From JAIVJM01 sp963816985 (GTDB taxonomy: Bacteria > Acidobacteriota > Blastocatellia > Pyrinomonadales > Pyrinomonadaceae): a DNA stretch of 64,000 nucleotides. Positions 44,535 to 53,307 of the stretch are shown here, piece by piece. The stretch is from contig CAWFMF010000004.1 of NCBI GenBank assembly GCA_963816985.1, positions 2,418,001 to 2,482,000 of the forward strand. Direction: 5' to 3'. Numbering within the stretch: the stretch's first letter is position 1; each line of letters begins with the position of its first letter. The notes below the pieces were generated by a model. The model saw only the letters and a program-made list of their open reading frames with translations, searched no databases and was not told where the DNA came from. A program made the translations under genes and the position numbers.

Positions 44535-46167
44535 TTCTCTTGTAATCAAACTGCGGCTGCGTGGGCTTGCCGTAGTTGGTGAGCGCGCCTTGGGGGCCGA
44601 CGGCGTTGGGGCGCTGGAAAATCCAGTTCTGCCACGCGGTCAGGCGACCGAAGATTTTGGTGTCGTGCGTCTCCGGCCCGGCAAAACGAAGGCTCGCTTC
44701 CATGCCCGTCAAGGCGTCGGGCGAGAGAGAGGTGCGCTCCTCGATGGCGACGCGGATTTCGTCTTCCCAGTCGAGGTCGTCGGGCGCGAAGGTGACGAGG
44801 CCCGCCTCTTCCGCCGCCTCTGTGTCGAAGCGACCGCCTTGCGCAAGCACCTCTTCGGCCTCCGAAGGCTCGGCGAGGAAGCGAGACGCGAGCCGCGTCA
44901 GGCCGTTCGACATCGGGAGCGCGCCCGCGTTCAAGTCGCTCGTCGCCATCTCGACGGGCTGGTCGGGGTCGTTGAGCATGTAAGTCCGGTCGGCTGAAAG
45001 AGCCAGTTCGAGCAGGTTCCCGGCGAAGCAACTGCCCGGCTCGACTAACGCGAAGAAGCTCTTTGCCGTCAGGTCGAGGCGACGGAGCACGCGCGCCATG
45101 TGGAGGATGATTTCGCGGATGAGCCAGTGTTCGCGGTTCTCGACGAGAGCCTTGTCAACGGAGAGCACGCGCTCGATGTCGCCCTCGGTGCGGAGGCAGA
45201 CGAGGCCGATTTCGAGCTGGTTGACGCGCAGATGAAGAAGCGCGTCGTCCAACTCCCTGTAAGCCCGAAGCGGCCAGTACGAGTCGCCGAGTTTGACTAT
45301 CTCTTCGGCATCGGTCGGCAGCTCCTCTTCCGGCCCGCGCACGGTGAGGTCGGCGTAGCGCCCCTCTTTGTTGAGCTTGATGCTCACGTACTTGTACTCG
45401 CGGCTGCCGTCTTCGGCAGTTTCGACTTCGAGCGGGTTGAGCTTGATGCCGTGGCCGCCCTGAGGCTCGCCGCCGTCCGCCCCGGCGATTTCGCGCGCGC
45501 GGGCGGCGACGCCTTCCTGAAACTTACTGGTCGGGAAGTGGCCGTCAATCAAACCCCACTCCTCGGCGCGCTTCGACTTGAGCCCCTCGGCGAGCGTGGA
45601 GAAAACATCCGCGCGGTCGCGCCGCACCTTGCGCTTGTCAACGAGCCGGGTGAGTCCGCCCGTGCCGGGCAGCACGCCGAGCAGGGGCACTTCCGGCAGA
45701 GAGATGGCGGAGTTGCCGTCGTCAACGAGGTAGATTTCGTCGCAGGCGATGGCGAGTTCGTAGCCGCCGCCCGAAGCCGTGCCGTTCAAGGCCGCGACGT
45801 AACGCTGGCCCGAATTGGCGGAGGCGTCTTCGATGCCGCACCGCGTCTCGTTCGTGAACTTGCAGAAGTTGACCTTGAAGGCGTGCGAAGAGGTGCCGAG
45901 CATGTAGATGTTCGCGCCCGCGCAGAAGATGCGCGGCTTGAGGCTCGTGACGACCACGACGCGCACCTCCGGGTGCTCGAAGCGGAGGCGCTGCACGGCG
46001 TCGGCCAGTTCGATGTCCACGCCGAGGTCGTAAGAGTTGAGCTTGAGCTTGTAGCCCTCGGCCAAAGTCTCGTCCTCGCGCACGTCCATCGAGAGCGTCG
46101 CGACCGGGCCGTCCACGCTCAGCTTCCAGTGTTTGTACTCTTCGGGGCTCGTCTCGAAATTAATCAT
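44530..46167 (-). CDS. boxC: 2,3-epoxybenzoyl-CoA dihydrolase, BoxC
   Basis: About 545 residues made of two crotonase-like halves. The first has the oxyanion-hole region 'CAGANIYMLGTSSHAFKVNF' and 'GQRYVAALNGTASGGGYELA'. The second has 'FALVEPGSCFAGNLLELALS' and 'SNGLTRLASRFL'. BoxC opens and cleaves the epoxide ring of 2,3-epoxybenzoyl-CoA, releasing formate. The length and two-half layout fit BoxC and not ordinary enoyl-CoA hydratases. The start at 46167 is chosen because GGAG lies 11 nt upstream. It is first gene of the boxC-HIT-boxB operon. Confidence 0.93.
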   Translation of the reverse strand: MINFETSPEEYKHWKLSVDGPVATLSMDVREDETLAEGYKLKLNSYDLGVDIELADAVQRLRFEHPEVRVVVVTSLKPRIFCAGANIYMLGTSSHAFKVNFCKFTNETRCGIEDASANSGQRYVAALNGTASGGGYELAIACDEIYLVDDGNSAISLPEVPLLGVLPGTGGLTRLVDKRKVRRDRADVFSTLAEGLKSKRAEEWGLIDGHFPTSKFQEGVAARAREIAGADGGEPQGGHGIKLNPLEVETAEDGSREYKYVSIKLNKEGRYADLTVRGPEEELPTDAEEIVKLGDSYWPLRAYRELDDALLHLRVNQLEIGLVCLRTEGDIERVLSVDKALVENREHWLIREIILHMARVLRRLDLTAKSFFALVEPGSCFAGNLLELALSADRTYMLNDPDQPVEMATSDLNAGALPMSNGLTRLASRFLAEPSEAEEVLAQGGRFDTEAAEEAGLVTFAPDDLDWEDEIRVAIEERTSLSPDALTGMEASLRFAGPETHDTKIFGRLTAWQNWIFQRPNAVGPQGALTNYGKPTQPQFDYKRT

Positions 46168-46275
46168 CAATGCACAGGCTCCAATGTCCAAATAATCGCC
46201 GCCAGCACGAAACAGCGATTATACCCGCCGCGCCGCCGAAATGCATGGACGCAGAAGGCACACTTGACGGAACAA

Positions 46276-46351
46276 ACAGTACCGCGAGCGGTAGCGAGCG
46301 GGTTGACGCATCGTCAACGCTCAACCCGCTCGCTACCGCTCGCGGTACTGT
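46276..46351. repeat. 31-bp mirrored repeat (ACAGTACCGCGAGCGG family)
   Basis: The arms ACAGTACCGCGAGCGGTAGC...TTGA and the exact complement enclose a 14-nt loop. It is related in sequence to 48113-48201 and more distantly to 17762-17873 (shared CAG-ACCG-GCGGTAGCG-CGGGT pattern). Confidence 0.93.
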
Positions 46352-46352
46352 C

Positions 46353-48038
46353 TTATCCGCGCAAGTCCGCATTGACCGAGAACTTCGGAGGCTGGCGGTG
46401 CTTGGTCGCCTGCTCGAAGGCGTAGGCGAGGCCGATGAGTTTGGCGTCGGTGAAGGCGCGACCGAAGAAGGAGATGCCGACGGGGAGGCCGTGGACGAAG
46501 CCTGCCGGGACCTGGACGTTCGGGTATCCGGCGACCGCCGCGGGCGTGGAGCTTGCGCCGGAGAAGTGGTCGCCGTTGACGAGGTCGGTCGTCCACGCGG
46601 GGCCGCCCGTGGGTGCGACGAGCGCGTCGAGACGGTGGCGGGTCATCACGGCGTCTATCCCCTGCGCGCGCGAAAGCAGATGGTTCTTGCGGAGCGCGGC
46701 GAGGTAGGCGCGGTCGGTGAGCGGCCCCTTCGCTTCGGCGCGGATGAAAATCTCTTGGCCGAAGAAGGGCATCTCTCGCTCTTTGTTCTTCTCGTTGAAG
46801 TCAATCAACTCTTTGAGCGTGCGCGGGTGCGCGCCGGGCTGAAGCGAGGCGAGATACTTGTTGAGGTCGGTCTTGAACTCATAGAGCAGGACTTCAAACT
46901 CCGAGTCGTCGAACTTGCCTTGCGTCGGGATGTCCGCCGGGTCAATGATGACCGCGCCGCTTCTTTTCAACACGTCAATCGCGTCGTTCATCAGCCGGTC
47001 AACCTTGTCGTTGAAGCCGAAGAACTTTCGCGCCACGCCGACGCGCGCGCCGCGCAGGGCCGTGGGGTCGAGCGAGCGCGAGAAGTCCGGGTGATGCGTG
47101 GAGAAGGGAATGATTGAGCCATGCACTTTGGCGGTCGGGTCGCGCGGGTCGAAGCCGGTGAGCGCTTGAAGTAGCAGGGCTGCGTCGGCGACGGTGCGCG
47201 CCATCGGCCCGGCGGTGTCCTGACTGTGCGCGATGGGGATGATGCCGGAGCGGCTGACGAGGCCGAGCGTGGGCTTGATGCCGACGATGCCGTTGGCCGA
47301 AGAGGGGCAGACGATGGAGCCGTCCGTCTCCGTGCCGACCGCCGCCGCGCAGAGGTTGGCGGCGACCGCCGCGCCGGAGCCTGAGCTTGAGCCGCAGGGG
47401 TTGCGGTCGAGCGCGTAGGGGTTCCGCGTCTGCCCGCCGCGCCCGCTCCAGCCGCTCGAAGAGTGCGTCGAGCGGAAGTTGGCCCACTCGCTCAGGTTCG
47501 TCTTGCCTAGCAGGACGGCCCCGGCGGCGCGCAGACGCTCGACGATGAAGGCGTCGCGCACCGGCTTCGAGCCGACGAGCGCGAGCGAACCGGCGGTCGT
47601 CTGCATCCGGTCGGCGGTGTCTATGTTGTCTTTGATAAGGACGGGGACGCCGTGCAGAGGCCCGCGCGTGCGGCCATCTTTCGCCTCGCGGTCGAGCGCC
47701 TCGGCGATTTTGATGGCGTCGGGGTTGACCTCGATGACGGAGTTGAGGCCGGGGCCGCGACGGTCAATCTCCTCGATGCGCTCAAGATATTTTTCAGTCG
47801 CCGAGCGCGCCGTGAGCCGCCCCTTCGTCAATGCCGCGCGGAGGTCGGCGATGCTCATCTCGTCCAGCTCGAAGGACTTCACGTCCGGCGTCGTGGCGTG
47901 GGGGAGATTCTCGAAGACGCGCGCCGCCGACGTGTTTGACGAAGCGGCGGCGACGGCGAGGCCGCCGAGCGCGCTCAGACGTAGAAAGCTCCTCCGGTTA
48001 ATCCGCGCCTCGCGGCGCGACTGTGCGCGTTTTTTCAT
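46353..48038 (-). CDS. Tat-exported amidase-signature family enzyme
   Basis: About 561 residues. The N-terminus has a twin-arginine motif ('INRRSFLRLSALGGLAVAAA'), so it is exported folded. The amidase-signature Ser-Ser-Lys triad is visible: Lys in 'GVPVLIKDNIDTADRMQTTA', the Gly/Ser-rich 'NPCGSSSGSGAAVAANLCAA', and Ser in 'GTETDGSIVCPSSANGIVGI'. It hydrolyses amide bonds of an unknown periplasmic substrate. The ATG at 48038 precedes the Tat motif by 16 residues. A mirrored repeat sits directly after its stop. Confidence 0.92.
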   Translation of the reverse strand: MKKRAQSRREARINRRSFLRLSALGGLAVAAASSNTSAARVFENLPHATTPDVKSFELDEMSIADLRAALTKGRLTARSATEKYLERIEEIDRRGPGLNSVIEVNPDAIKIAEALDREAKDGRTRGPLHGVPVLIKDNIDTADRMQTTAGSLALVGSKPVRDAFIVERLRAAGAVLLGKTNLSEWANFRSTHSSSGWSGRGGQTRNPYALDRNPCGSSSGSGAAVAANLCAAAVGTETDGSIVCPSSANGIVGIKPTLGLVSRSGIIPIAHSQDTAGPMARTVADAALLLQALTGFDPRDPTAKVHGSIIPFSTHHPDFSRSLDPTALRGARVGVARKFFGFNDKVDRLMNDAIDVLKRSGAVIIDPADIPTQGKFDDSEFEVLLYEFKTDLNKYLASLQPGAHPRTLKELIDFNEKNKEREMPFFGQEIFIRAEAKGPLTDRAYLAALRKNHLLSRAQGIDAVMTRHRLDALVAPTGGPAWTTDLVNGDHFSGASSTPAAVAGYPNVQVPAGFVHGLPVGISFFGRAFTDAKLIGLAYAFEQATKHRQPPKFSVNADLRG

Positions 48039-48112
48039 TGCCAAACGTCTCTCTGTACGAGATAAAAATAGCGGCGTCGTAAGGATGTCGCAACGCGCGC
48101 GGAAAATCAACT

Positions 48113-48201
48113 CAGTACCGGGAGCGGTAGCGACCGGGTGCACCTTCCCCAACTTGAATGACGACGAAAGCCATACCCCGTCGCTACCGCTCCGGGTACT
48201 G
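48113..48201. repeat. Mirrored repeat (CAGTACCGGGAGCGG family)
   Basis: The arms CAGTACCGGGAGCGGTAGCG and CGCTACCGCTCCGGGTACTG. It is close to the copy at 46276-46351. It lies upstream of two divergent genes (amidase and hom). Confidence 0.9.
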
Positions 48202-48250
48202 ACACGCGACGGCTAAAGCTGTCTGCCGCCGTTTAGAGTCGTAAGGACAC

Positions 48251-49300
48251 ATGAGCCAACAACAATTCAACCTCTGTCTGCTCGGCTTCGGGAACGTCGG
48301 GCGCGCGCTCGCGGCGCTGCTCGTGCGGAAGCGCGAAGAGATGCGCGGGGAGTACGGCATCGAGTGGCGCGTCACGGGCGTGGCGACGCGGCGCATGGGC
48401 TGGATAGCCGCGCCCGAAGGCTTCGAGGATGCAGAGCTTATCTCAGGAGAACTCCCGGCGCGTGCATCTTCGCCGACGACTCTCGACCTCGACGGCTGGC
48501 TCGCGGCGGCGCGTTGCGACGTGCTCTTCGAGACGACTTCGCTCGAACCTTTGACGGGCGAGCCCGCCGTCTCTCACGTCCGCTCGGCGCTGCAATCGGG
48601 CGCGCACGTCGTGACGGCCAACAAGGGAACAATCGTCCACGCCTTTCAAGAGCTGACGGAACTGGCGCAGGCCGCTGGCCGCCGCTTCTTTTTCGAGGCG
48701 ACCGTCGCCGACTGCCCCGTCTTCTCGCTCTTCCGCGGCTCGCTCCCCTGCGCGCGGCTGCTCTCCTTCGGCGGCGTCCTCAACTCCACGACCAACGTCA
48801 TCCTCGGAGAGATCGAGGCGGGCCGCACCTTCGACGAAGGCGTGCGCCGCGCGCAGCAACTCGGCGTCACCGAGACCGACCCGACGCACGACGTTGACGG
48901 CTGGGATTCGGCGGTCAAGACCTGCGCCGTCGCCAACGTCTTGATGAAAGCGCGGCTCAAGCTCGAAGACGTGCGGCGCGAAGGCATCAGAGGCTTGAGC
49001 ACGGAAGAGATTCGCGCCGCGCGTGCCGCCGGGGAGCCCTACCGGCTCGTCGCCCGCGCACGGCGCGAAGCGGACGGGAGCGTCTCGGCCCGCGTCGGCC
49101 CCGAACGCGTCCGCCCTCCGAGCCCCTTCGCTTTAGCCGACGACACTTCGCTCGCCCTCAACTTCGAGTTGGACGTGCTGCCCGGCCTCACCCTCATCGC
49201 CCACACCCCCGACCTCCAGAGCACGGCCTACGGTCTGCTCGCCGACTTCATCAACATCGCGAAAGACGAGATTAAGCCCCGAAGGGGCGAGGGAGATTAG
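48251..49300 (+). CDS. hom: Homoserine dehydrogenase
   Basis: A 349-residue enzyme reducing aspartate semialdehyde to homoserine. It has the NAD(P)-binding 'LCLLGFGNVGRALAALLV', 'VVTANKGTIVHAF', the catalytic 'GVLNSTTNVILGEIE', and 'TDPTHDVDGWDSAVKTCAVA' with Asp/Lys catalytic residues. It lacks a C-terminal ACT domain, like the short HomDH form. The last residues ('KPRRGEGD') and the stop codon are encoded in the nested palindrome copy D. It links the aspartate-family genes at 23.6-31.1 kb to threonine and methionine synthesis. Confidence 0.94.
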   Translation: MSQQQFNLCLLGFGNVGRALAALLVRKREEMRGEYGIEWRVTGVATRRMGWIAAPEGFEDAELISGELPARASSPTTLDLDGWLAAARCDVLFETTSLEPLTGEPAVSHVRSALQSGAHVVTANKGTIVHAFQELTELAQAAGRRFFFEATVADCPVFSLFRGSLPCARLLSFGGVLNSTTNVILGEIEAGRTFDEGVRRAQQLGVTETDPTHDVDGWDSAVKTCAVANVLMKARLKLEDVRREGIRGLSTEEIRAARAAGEPYRLVARARREADGSVSARVGPERVRPPSPFALADDTSLALNFELDVLPGLTLIAHTPDLQSTAYGLLADFINIAKDEIKPRRGEGD

Positions 49301-49530
49301 CCGGGGGTGAAGCGAGGAGGCGCGAGCCGACGAAGCGCAAACCCCCGGAACACATTGGCATTAAAAATATCGCGCCCCGGAGGGGCGACGGAAACGACGC
49401 GCCTTGTCATTCGGCCCGTGTTCCCGCGCCCCTGCCGGGGCGCAAACGTTTTTACGCTACGCCTTCCGGGGGTTCGCGCTTCGGTCGCTTTCGCTCCCTC
49501 GCGCAACCCCCGGCTAATCTCCGACGCGCC
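49270..49530. repeat. Nested palindromic element, copy D
   Basis: Layers are CCCCGAAGGGGCGAGGGAGA, TAGCCGGGGGTGAAGCGAGG, a central CGCCCCGGAGGGGCG with distal CGCCCCTGCCGGGGCG, and mirrored CGCAACCCCCGGCTA. Sequence differs from A-C but the order of layers is the same. Its left arm encodes the homoserine dehydrogenase tail. Confidence 0.85.
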
Positions 49531-49555
49531 TCCGGCGCTCCGTATTTGTTACCGC

Positions 49556-50473
49556 TTACTGCTTACTTGATTCTGTCTTCTTCGGCGGGCGGAAGTTGTA
49601 GCGGAGGAGGACACGGACAGGGAAGGCTTCGCCGTCGCGCGTGGCTGGGCGGAAGTGCATCTGGCGGATGGTGGAGACGACCGCTTCGTCGAGGCCGAAG
49701 CCCGCCCAGCGGACGACTTCGACGCGACCGACCTCGCCGTCCGCGCCGACCTCGACCGAGACATCAACGGTCGCCTCCGCGCCTGCTCTCGCCGCCTCGT
49801 CCGTGTAGGCCGGGCGCAGACGCCTGTAAGGCGCGGGCTCGCGGAAGTTCAAGGCGGCGGGGCTGCCCTCTTCCGGCGCGTCCTCGAAGACCGTCGCCTC
49901 GCTGCGCGCCGACTCGCGCATCCTCTGTCTCGCACGCTCGTCGTCCCGCCAGCGCAAAATATCCCTCTGGCAGATGAGGGCGAGGCGGCCTACCTCTTCG
50001 AGCATGGCCTTCTCCGCCGCTTCGGGCGTCGCCGCCTCGCGGCTCGGCCTCGTCCACATGACGAGGCGGCCCGTGTGAGAGCTGACGACGAAGATTGAGG
50101 CGTAAGACTCGAAGTAGGCCGCGCCCGTCGAAGGCGAGCGGCGGAGCGTCTGCGCGTCGCCCGTGACGAAGAAGTCGCAGTCAATCGCCGCTCCGAGGTC
50201 GCGCGCCTCACGCAGCGTCAGGTTGAGCGAGCCCGCGTAAGCAACGCCCCGCGCCGCGTCGCGGCTTAAGGCCCGATCCACCAACGCCACGGAGCCTTCG
50301 GCGGCGAGTGCGAGCGCGAGAGTTTGGGCGGCGCGCGAGCCCGTCTCCGTCTGCCCGAAGTCGAGCACGGCCACGCGCTCGCGCGGCTGTGCATCATTCG
50401 TCTGCGCGAGCACGCACGGCGCGAACACACACGCGAGCAGGAGGAGGAGGATTGAGGCGACGCGTAAGAGCAT
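49556..50473 (-). CDS. Exported TonB-like protein with N-terminal CsgG/TolB-like domain
   Basis: About 305 residues from an internal ATG ('MLLRVASILLLLLACVFAP', a signal peptide). Residues 30-150 resemble the nucleotide-like domain of CsgG/FlgO/TolB-type proteins ('RVAVLDFGQTETGSRAAQTL', 'VALVDRALSRDAARG'). The C-terminal 90 residues form a TonB C-terminal domain ('ATVDVSVEVGADGEVGRVEV', 'TIRQMHFRPAT'). The long reading also fuses the upstream GNAT, but the signal peptide argues for a separate start here. It may deliver energy to, or assemble with, the TonB-dependent receptors; this is inference. Confidence 0.75.
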   Translation of the reverse strand: MLLRVASILLLLLACVFAPCVLAQTNDAQPRERVAVLDFGQTETGSRAAQTLALALAAEGSVALVDRALSRDAARGVAYAGSLNLTLREARDLGAAIDCDFFVTGDAQTLRRSPSTGAAYFESYASIFVVSSHTGRLVMWTRPSREAATPEAAEKAMLEEVGRLALICQRDILRWRDDERARQRMRESARSEATVFEDAPEEGSPAALNFREPAPYRRLRPAYTDEAARAGAEATVDVSVEVGADGEVGRVEVVRWAGFGLDEAVVSTIRQMHFRPATRDGEAFPVRVLLRYNFRPPKKTESSKQ

Positions 50474-50502
50474 GATTTTCGACTCGCGGGCGGGCGAAGG
50501 CT

Positions 50503-51010
50503 TTAAGCCTGACTCTCGTCTTCGTCTTCGTTCTTCTTCGCGGCGGAGCGGGTCGGCGTAGATGCCGGGCGAGCTTCCGGGGATGACGGTCGCGCCGACG
50601 GCGCGCTCGTAGAAGTCCGCGGGGCCGACGCCGCCGATGACGGCGTAGGCGTAGCCCATCTCGCGCATCGCCCACAGGCACGCGAGCAGGAGCGCGCGGC
50701 CCAAGCCCCGCCCGCGCTCGCCCTCGACGACGCCCGTCGGCCCGAAGAAGTCGCGGCGCGTACATTCATAAGCCGCGAAGCCCTTGAGGCGACCGTCGCG
50801 CAAGGCGACGAAGACCGCCACGGGCTGGCGCATGAAGCCGACGGAAATCTCGTCCGCCCAACGCGCGTCGAAGTAGCCCTTGACGAACATCCGCACCTCC
50901 GTCAACTCCCACGGCTGCGCCCGCCGCACTACTACACCCGCGCCCCGCAACTCCGAGAGCAGGGGCTCGACGGCGGGCAGCCGCAGCAGATTGACGAGCA
51001 TGTCAGACAT
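50503..51010 (-). CDS. GNAT-family acetyltransferase (probably frameshifted near its end)
   Basis: About 169 residues. The GNAT core is clear: 'LKGFAAYECTRRDFFGPTGV', the acetyl-CoA-binding 'EGERGRGLGRALLLACLWAM' and 'YAVIGGVGPADFYERAVGAT'. In the given sequence the frame stays open into the next gene. A frame change near 50535-50545 would give a natural acidic end ('AAKKNEDEDESQA') with a stop at 50503, and the length 508 fits one extra base. I prefer that reading over a GNAT-TonB fusion. The start abuts a heptamer repeat (CTTTTATG) without a Shine-Dalgarno. Confidence 0.7.
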
Positions 51011-51130
51011 AAAAGCGAATGCGGAATGCGGAGTGATGAATGATGAATAGAGACCGATTTGAAATCATAAATCTCGGACTTGAGATTCAAGCAGCGAGAC
51101 ATTCATCATTCATCATTCCGCATTCATCGT
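51011..51130. repeat. Heptamer-type inverted repeat (GAATGAT units)
   Basis: GCGAATGCGGAATGCGGAGT and TGATGAATGATGAAT are mirrored by ATTCATCATTCATCATTCCG and CATTCATCG. It shares units and centre words with 35491-35606. It encodes the last residues (MNAE) and stop of the HD gene and abuts the GNAT start. Confidence 0.92.
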
Positions 51131-52414
51131 TTCTTCTCCGTGGTAGAGGGCGTAAACCTCTTCCTTGACTTCGGGCGGGAAGCAGACGCGGTCGAGGCGG
51201 TAGCCGCGCAGGCCGCGCACGGCCTCGCTGACCTCGCTGATCTCGCGGATGGCGGGGCGCGCGTAGCCGTCCTCGACGTGGATGAGAGACTTCTGCTCCA
51301 CGTTGTCAACCGAGTAGTAAGAGTAGTAGGGCACGTCGCTCGCGTGGTCTTCGATGAAGTAGTAGTCGGGGTCGAAGCCTGCGGCGGCGACGCGCTCGCG
51401 GGCGGCGGAGAGGAAGCCCGCGCGCTCCGACTCCGGCATGTCGAGGTCAATCGCCTTGAAGAGGCTGCGACCGACGAAGCGGCGGCTGAGGTCGCGCAGG
51501 ATAGCGTCGTCCGACTTCTGCCACTGCTTGACGTGGAAGAGCACGTCCGAGTCGTCCATCTCCAAGTGATCCGAGAGCGAGAGCGGCTTGCGGCGCAAGA
51601 CCTTCTCGAACGCCGTGCCGGGCGCGCACCACACGTCGCCGCCCCGCCCAAGGACTTCGAGCGCGCGCCGCAGAGTCGAGCGGAGAACGGCCTCAGCCGA
51701 GCGCAAAGTGCGGTGGAAGTAGACCTGCCGGAACATGTAGTAGCGCGCCTGTATGTACTCCTCGACGGCGTAGAGGCCGCGCGCCGAGACGTAGATGCGG
51801 TCTGCGGCCTCGTCCACCTCGATGGCGTTGACGACCCATTCGAGGTCGTAGTAGCCGTACTTCGCGCCGGTCATCAGAGAGTCGCGCAGGAGGTAGTCCA
51901 TGCGGTCAACGTCGAGCTGCGACGAGACGAGCTGCGCGAGGAAGGCGGGGCGGAAGCGGCCCTCGATAATCTCGGCGATGCGCGTGGGGAGCGACGGAGA
52001 ATAAGAACGGAGTATCTCGCCGACTTCGGTCTCGGTGCTCATCACGGCCTCGACCGTCCAGGCCTCGTGGTGGAAGTTCAAGACCTTCTCCATGACGTGC
52101 GAGAAGGGGCCGTGGCCGATGTCGTGGAGGAGCGCCGCCGCGCGCGCCGCCGCCCGCGCCTCCTCGTTAATCCGGTACTTCTCGCTGAGGCGGTCGAGGA
52201 CGCGCGTCATCAGATGGAGGACGCCGAGGGAGTGCGTGAAGCGCGAGTGCTCCGCGCCCTGGTAGGTGAAGAGCGCGAGGCCGAGCTGCTTGATGCGGCG
52301 CAGCCGCTGGAACTCGTTCGAGTCTATGAGGCGCACCATCAGCCGTCCCTCTTCCGTGTCGGTGCGGAGGCGGATGATGTTGTGCACGGGGTCGCGGTAG
52401 ATGCGTTCGGACAA
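51113..52414 (-). CDS. HD-domain (SAMHD1/dNTPase-like) phosphohydrolase
   Basis: About 433 residues. The HD signature is visible: 'YQGAEHSRFTHSLGVLHLMT', 'AALLHDIGHGPFSHVMEKVL' (the H-D pair) and 'SSQLDVDRMDYLLRDSLMTG' with the last Asp. The long C-terminal region matches YdhJ/SAMHD1-like proteins. It should hydrolyse dNTPs or related nucleotides. The start is taken as the TTG at 52414 giving 'SERIYRDPVHNIIRL', which matches family starts; upstream in-frame ATG gives a 42-residue non-conserved tail over the opposite promoter. Its last residues come from the repeat at 51011-51130. Confidence 0.9.
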   Translation of the reverse strand: MSERIYRDPVHNIIRLRTDTEEGRLMVRLIDSNEFQRLRRIKQLGLALFTYQGAEHSRFTHSLGVLHLMTRVLDRLSEKYRINEEARAAARAAALLHDIGHGPFSHVMEKVLNFHHEAWTVEAVMSTETEVGEILRSYSPSLPTRIAEIIEGRFRPAFLAQLVSSQLDVDRMDYLLRDSLMTGAKYGYYDLEWVVNAIEVDEAADRIYVSARGLYAVEEYIQARYYMFRQVYFHRTLRSAEAVLRSTLRRALEVLGRGGDVWCAPGTAFEKVLRRKPLSLSDHLEMDDSDVLFHVKQWQKSDDAILRDLSRRFVGRSLFKAIDLDMPESERAGFLSAARERVAAAGFDPDYYFIEDHASDVPYYSYYSVDNVEQKSLIHVEDGYARPAIREISEVSEAVRGLRGYRLDRVCFPPEVKEEVYALYHGEETMNAE

Positions 52415-52442
52415 AGCCCTGACCAGCCCCCTCGAAAAACGT

Positions 52443-52471
52443 TTGTAGTGAAATGCCGAGGGGCATATACT
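52443..52471 (+). promoter_or_regulatory. Sigma-70-like promoter
   Basis: TTGTAG (52443-52448), 17-bp spacer and TATACT (52466-52471), 45 bp upstream of the GTG start at 52516. Confidence 0.6.
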
Positions 52472-52515
52472 ACCGCACACCCTCGCGTAAATCCGAACCC
52501 AGTACGGAGGCCGCC

Positions 52516-53184
52516 GTGAAGAGTTTTCGCCGAACGGCATTGGGGCGCGCGCCCGCGCTCGTTTTTGTAGCGGCGACTGTCATGCTCGCCGCTCCCGGCA
52601 CGGCCAGCGCGCAGGGCGGAGAGCCGAAGGACGGCCCGCCCCGCCGCTCCCCGACCTTCAGCTCGAACCCGCGCCCGCCCGACCCGACGAGCATCCGCGA
52701 CCGGCAGTCCAGTATGCGCTCGGCGGAGTTGGCCGCGGCGCGCAAGCCCCGCCCGCCCGAACAGGCGAAGCTCGCGCTCGCGCAGATCGGCGAGGACTAC
52801 CGGCACATTCAGGTCATCAACAACCAGATGCTCGCCATGGTCTCGACGGGCGCGCTCGACTACAAAAACATTTCGGAGACGACGAAGGAGATCAGCAAGC
52901 GCGCCGCGCGCCTCAAGGTCAACCTCGTGCTGCCCGCGCCAGAAGGCGAGGCGAGGCAATGGGCCTACGGGCACGCGCGCGACGCGGCGCAGATGAAGGC
53001 CGCGCTCCTCAAGCTCGACAAGCTCATCATGGGCTTCATCATGAGCCCGTTCTTCCGCAACCGCGACGTAGTTGACGCCAAGGCTGGCGCGAAAGCCAGC
53101 GGCGACCTCGACGAAATCATCGAACTCAGCCGCCTCATCAGCGAGGACGCCGCGCGACTGGGCAAAGGAGGAGGGAAGCCTTAA
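52516..53184 (+). CDS. Exported protein of unknown function
   Basis: About 222 residues from a GTG start (GGAGG 5 nt upstream). A signal peptide ('APALVFVAATVMLAAPGTAS', cleavage near 'ASAQG') is followed by a Pro/Ser-rich segment and a helical domain ('QAKLALAQIGEDYRHIQVIN', 'ISETTKEISKRAARLKVNLV', 'LKLDKLIMGFIMSPFF'). No family is recognised, although similar small helical exported proteins are common in Acidobacteriota. It has its own TTGTAG/TATACT promoter and ends before a strong bidirectional terminator. Confidence 0.8.
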   Translation: MKSFRRTALGRAPALVFVAATVMLAAPGTASAQGGEPKDGPPRRSPTFSSNPRPPDPTSIRDRQSSMRSAELAAARKPRPPEQAKLALAQIGEDYRHIQVINNQMLAMVSTGALDYKNISETTKEISKRAARLKVNLVLPAPEGEARQWAYGHARDAAQMKAALLKLDKLIMGFIMSPFFRNRDVVDAKAGAKASGDLDEIIELSRLISEDAARLGKGGGKP

Positions 53185-53230
53185 GGCTGAGAACATACGT
53201 CGCGCACGGCGACCGGAGTTCGGGGAGAGA

Positions 53231-53276
53231 CAAGAAGAGAGGGCTGAGGCCGTCAAGCCTCAGCCCTCTCTTCTTG
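53231..53276. terminator. 20-bp perfect hairpin between convergent genes
   Basis: CAAGAAGAGAGGGCTGAGGC, a 6-nt loop and the exact complement. Ends are AG/CT-rich, so it would give a terminator with a short T/C run on both strands. It lies between the stops of the exported protein and the TonB receptor. Confidence 0.85.
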
Positions 53277-53307
53277 TGTGAAGGCGCGGAGTGTCCCGCG
53301 TCGCGGT

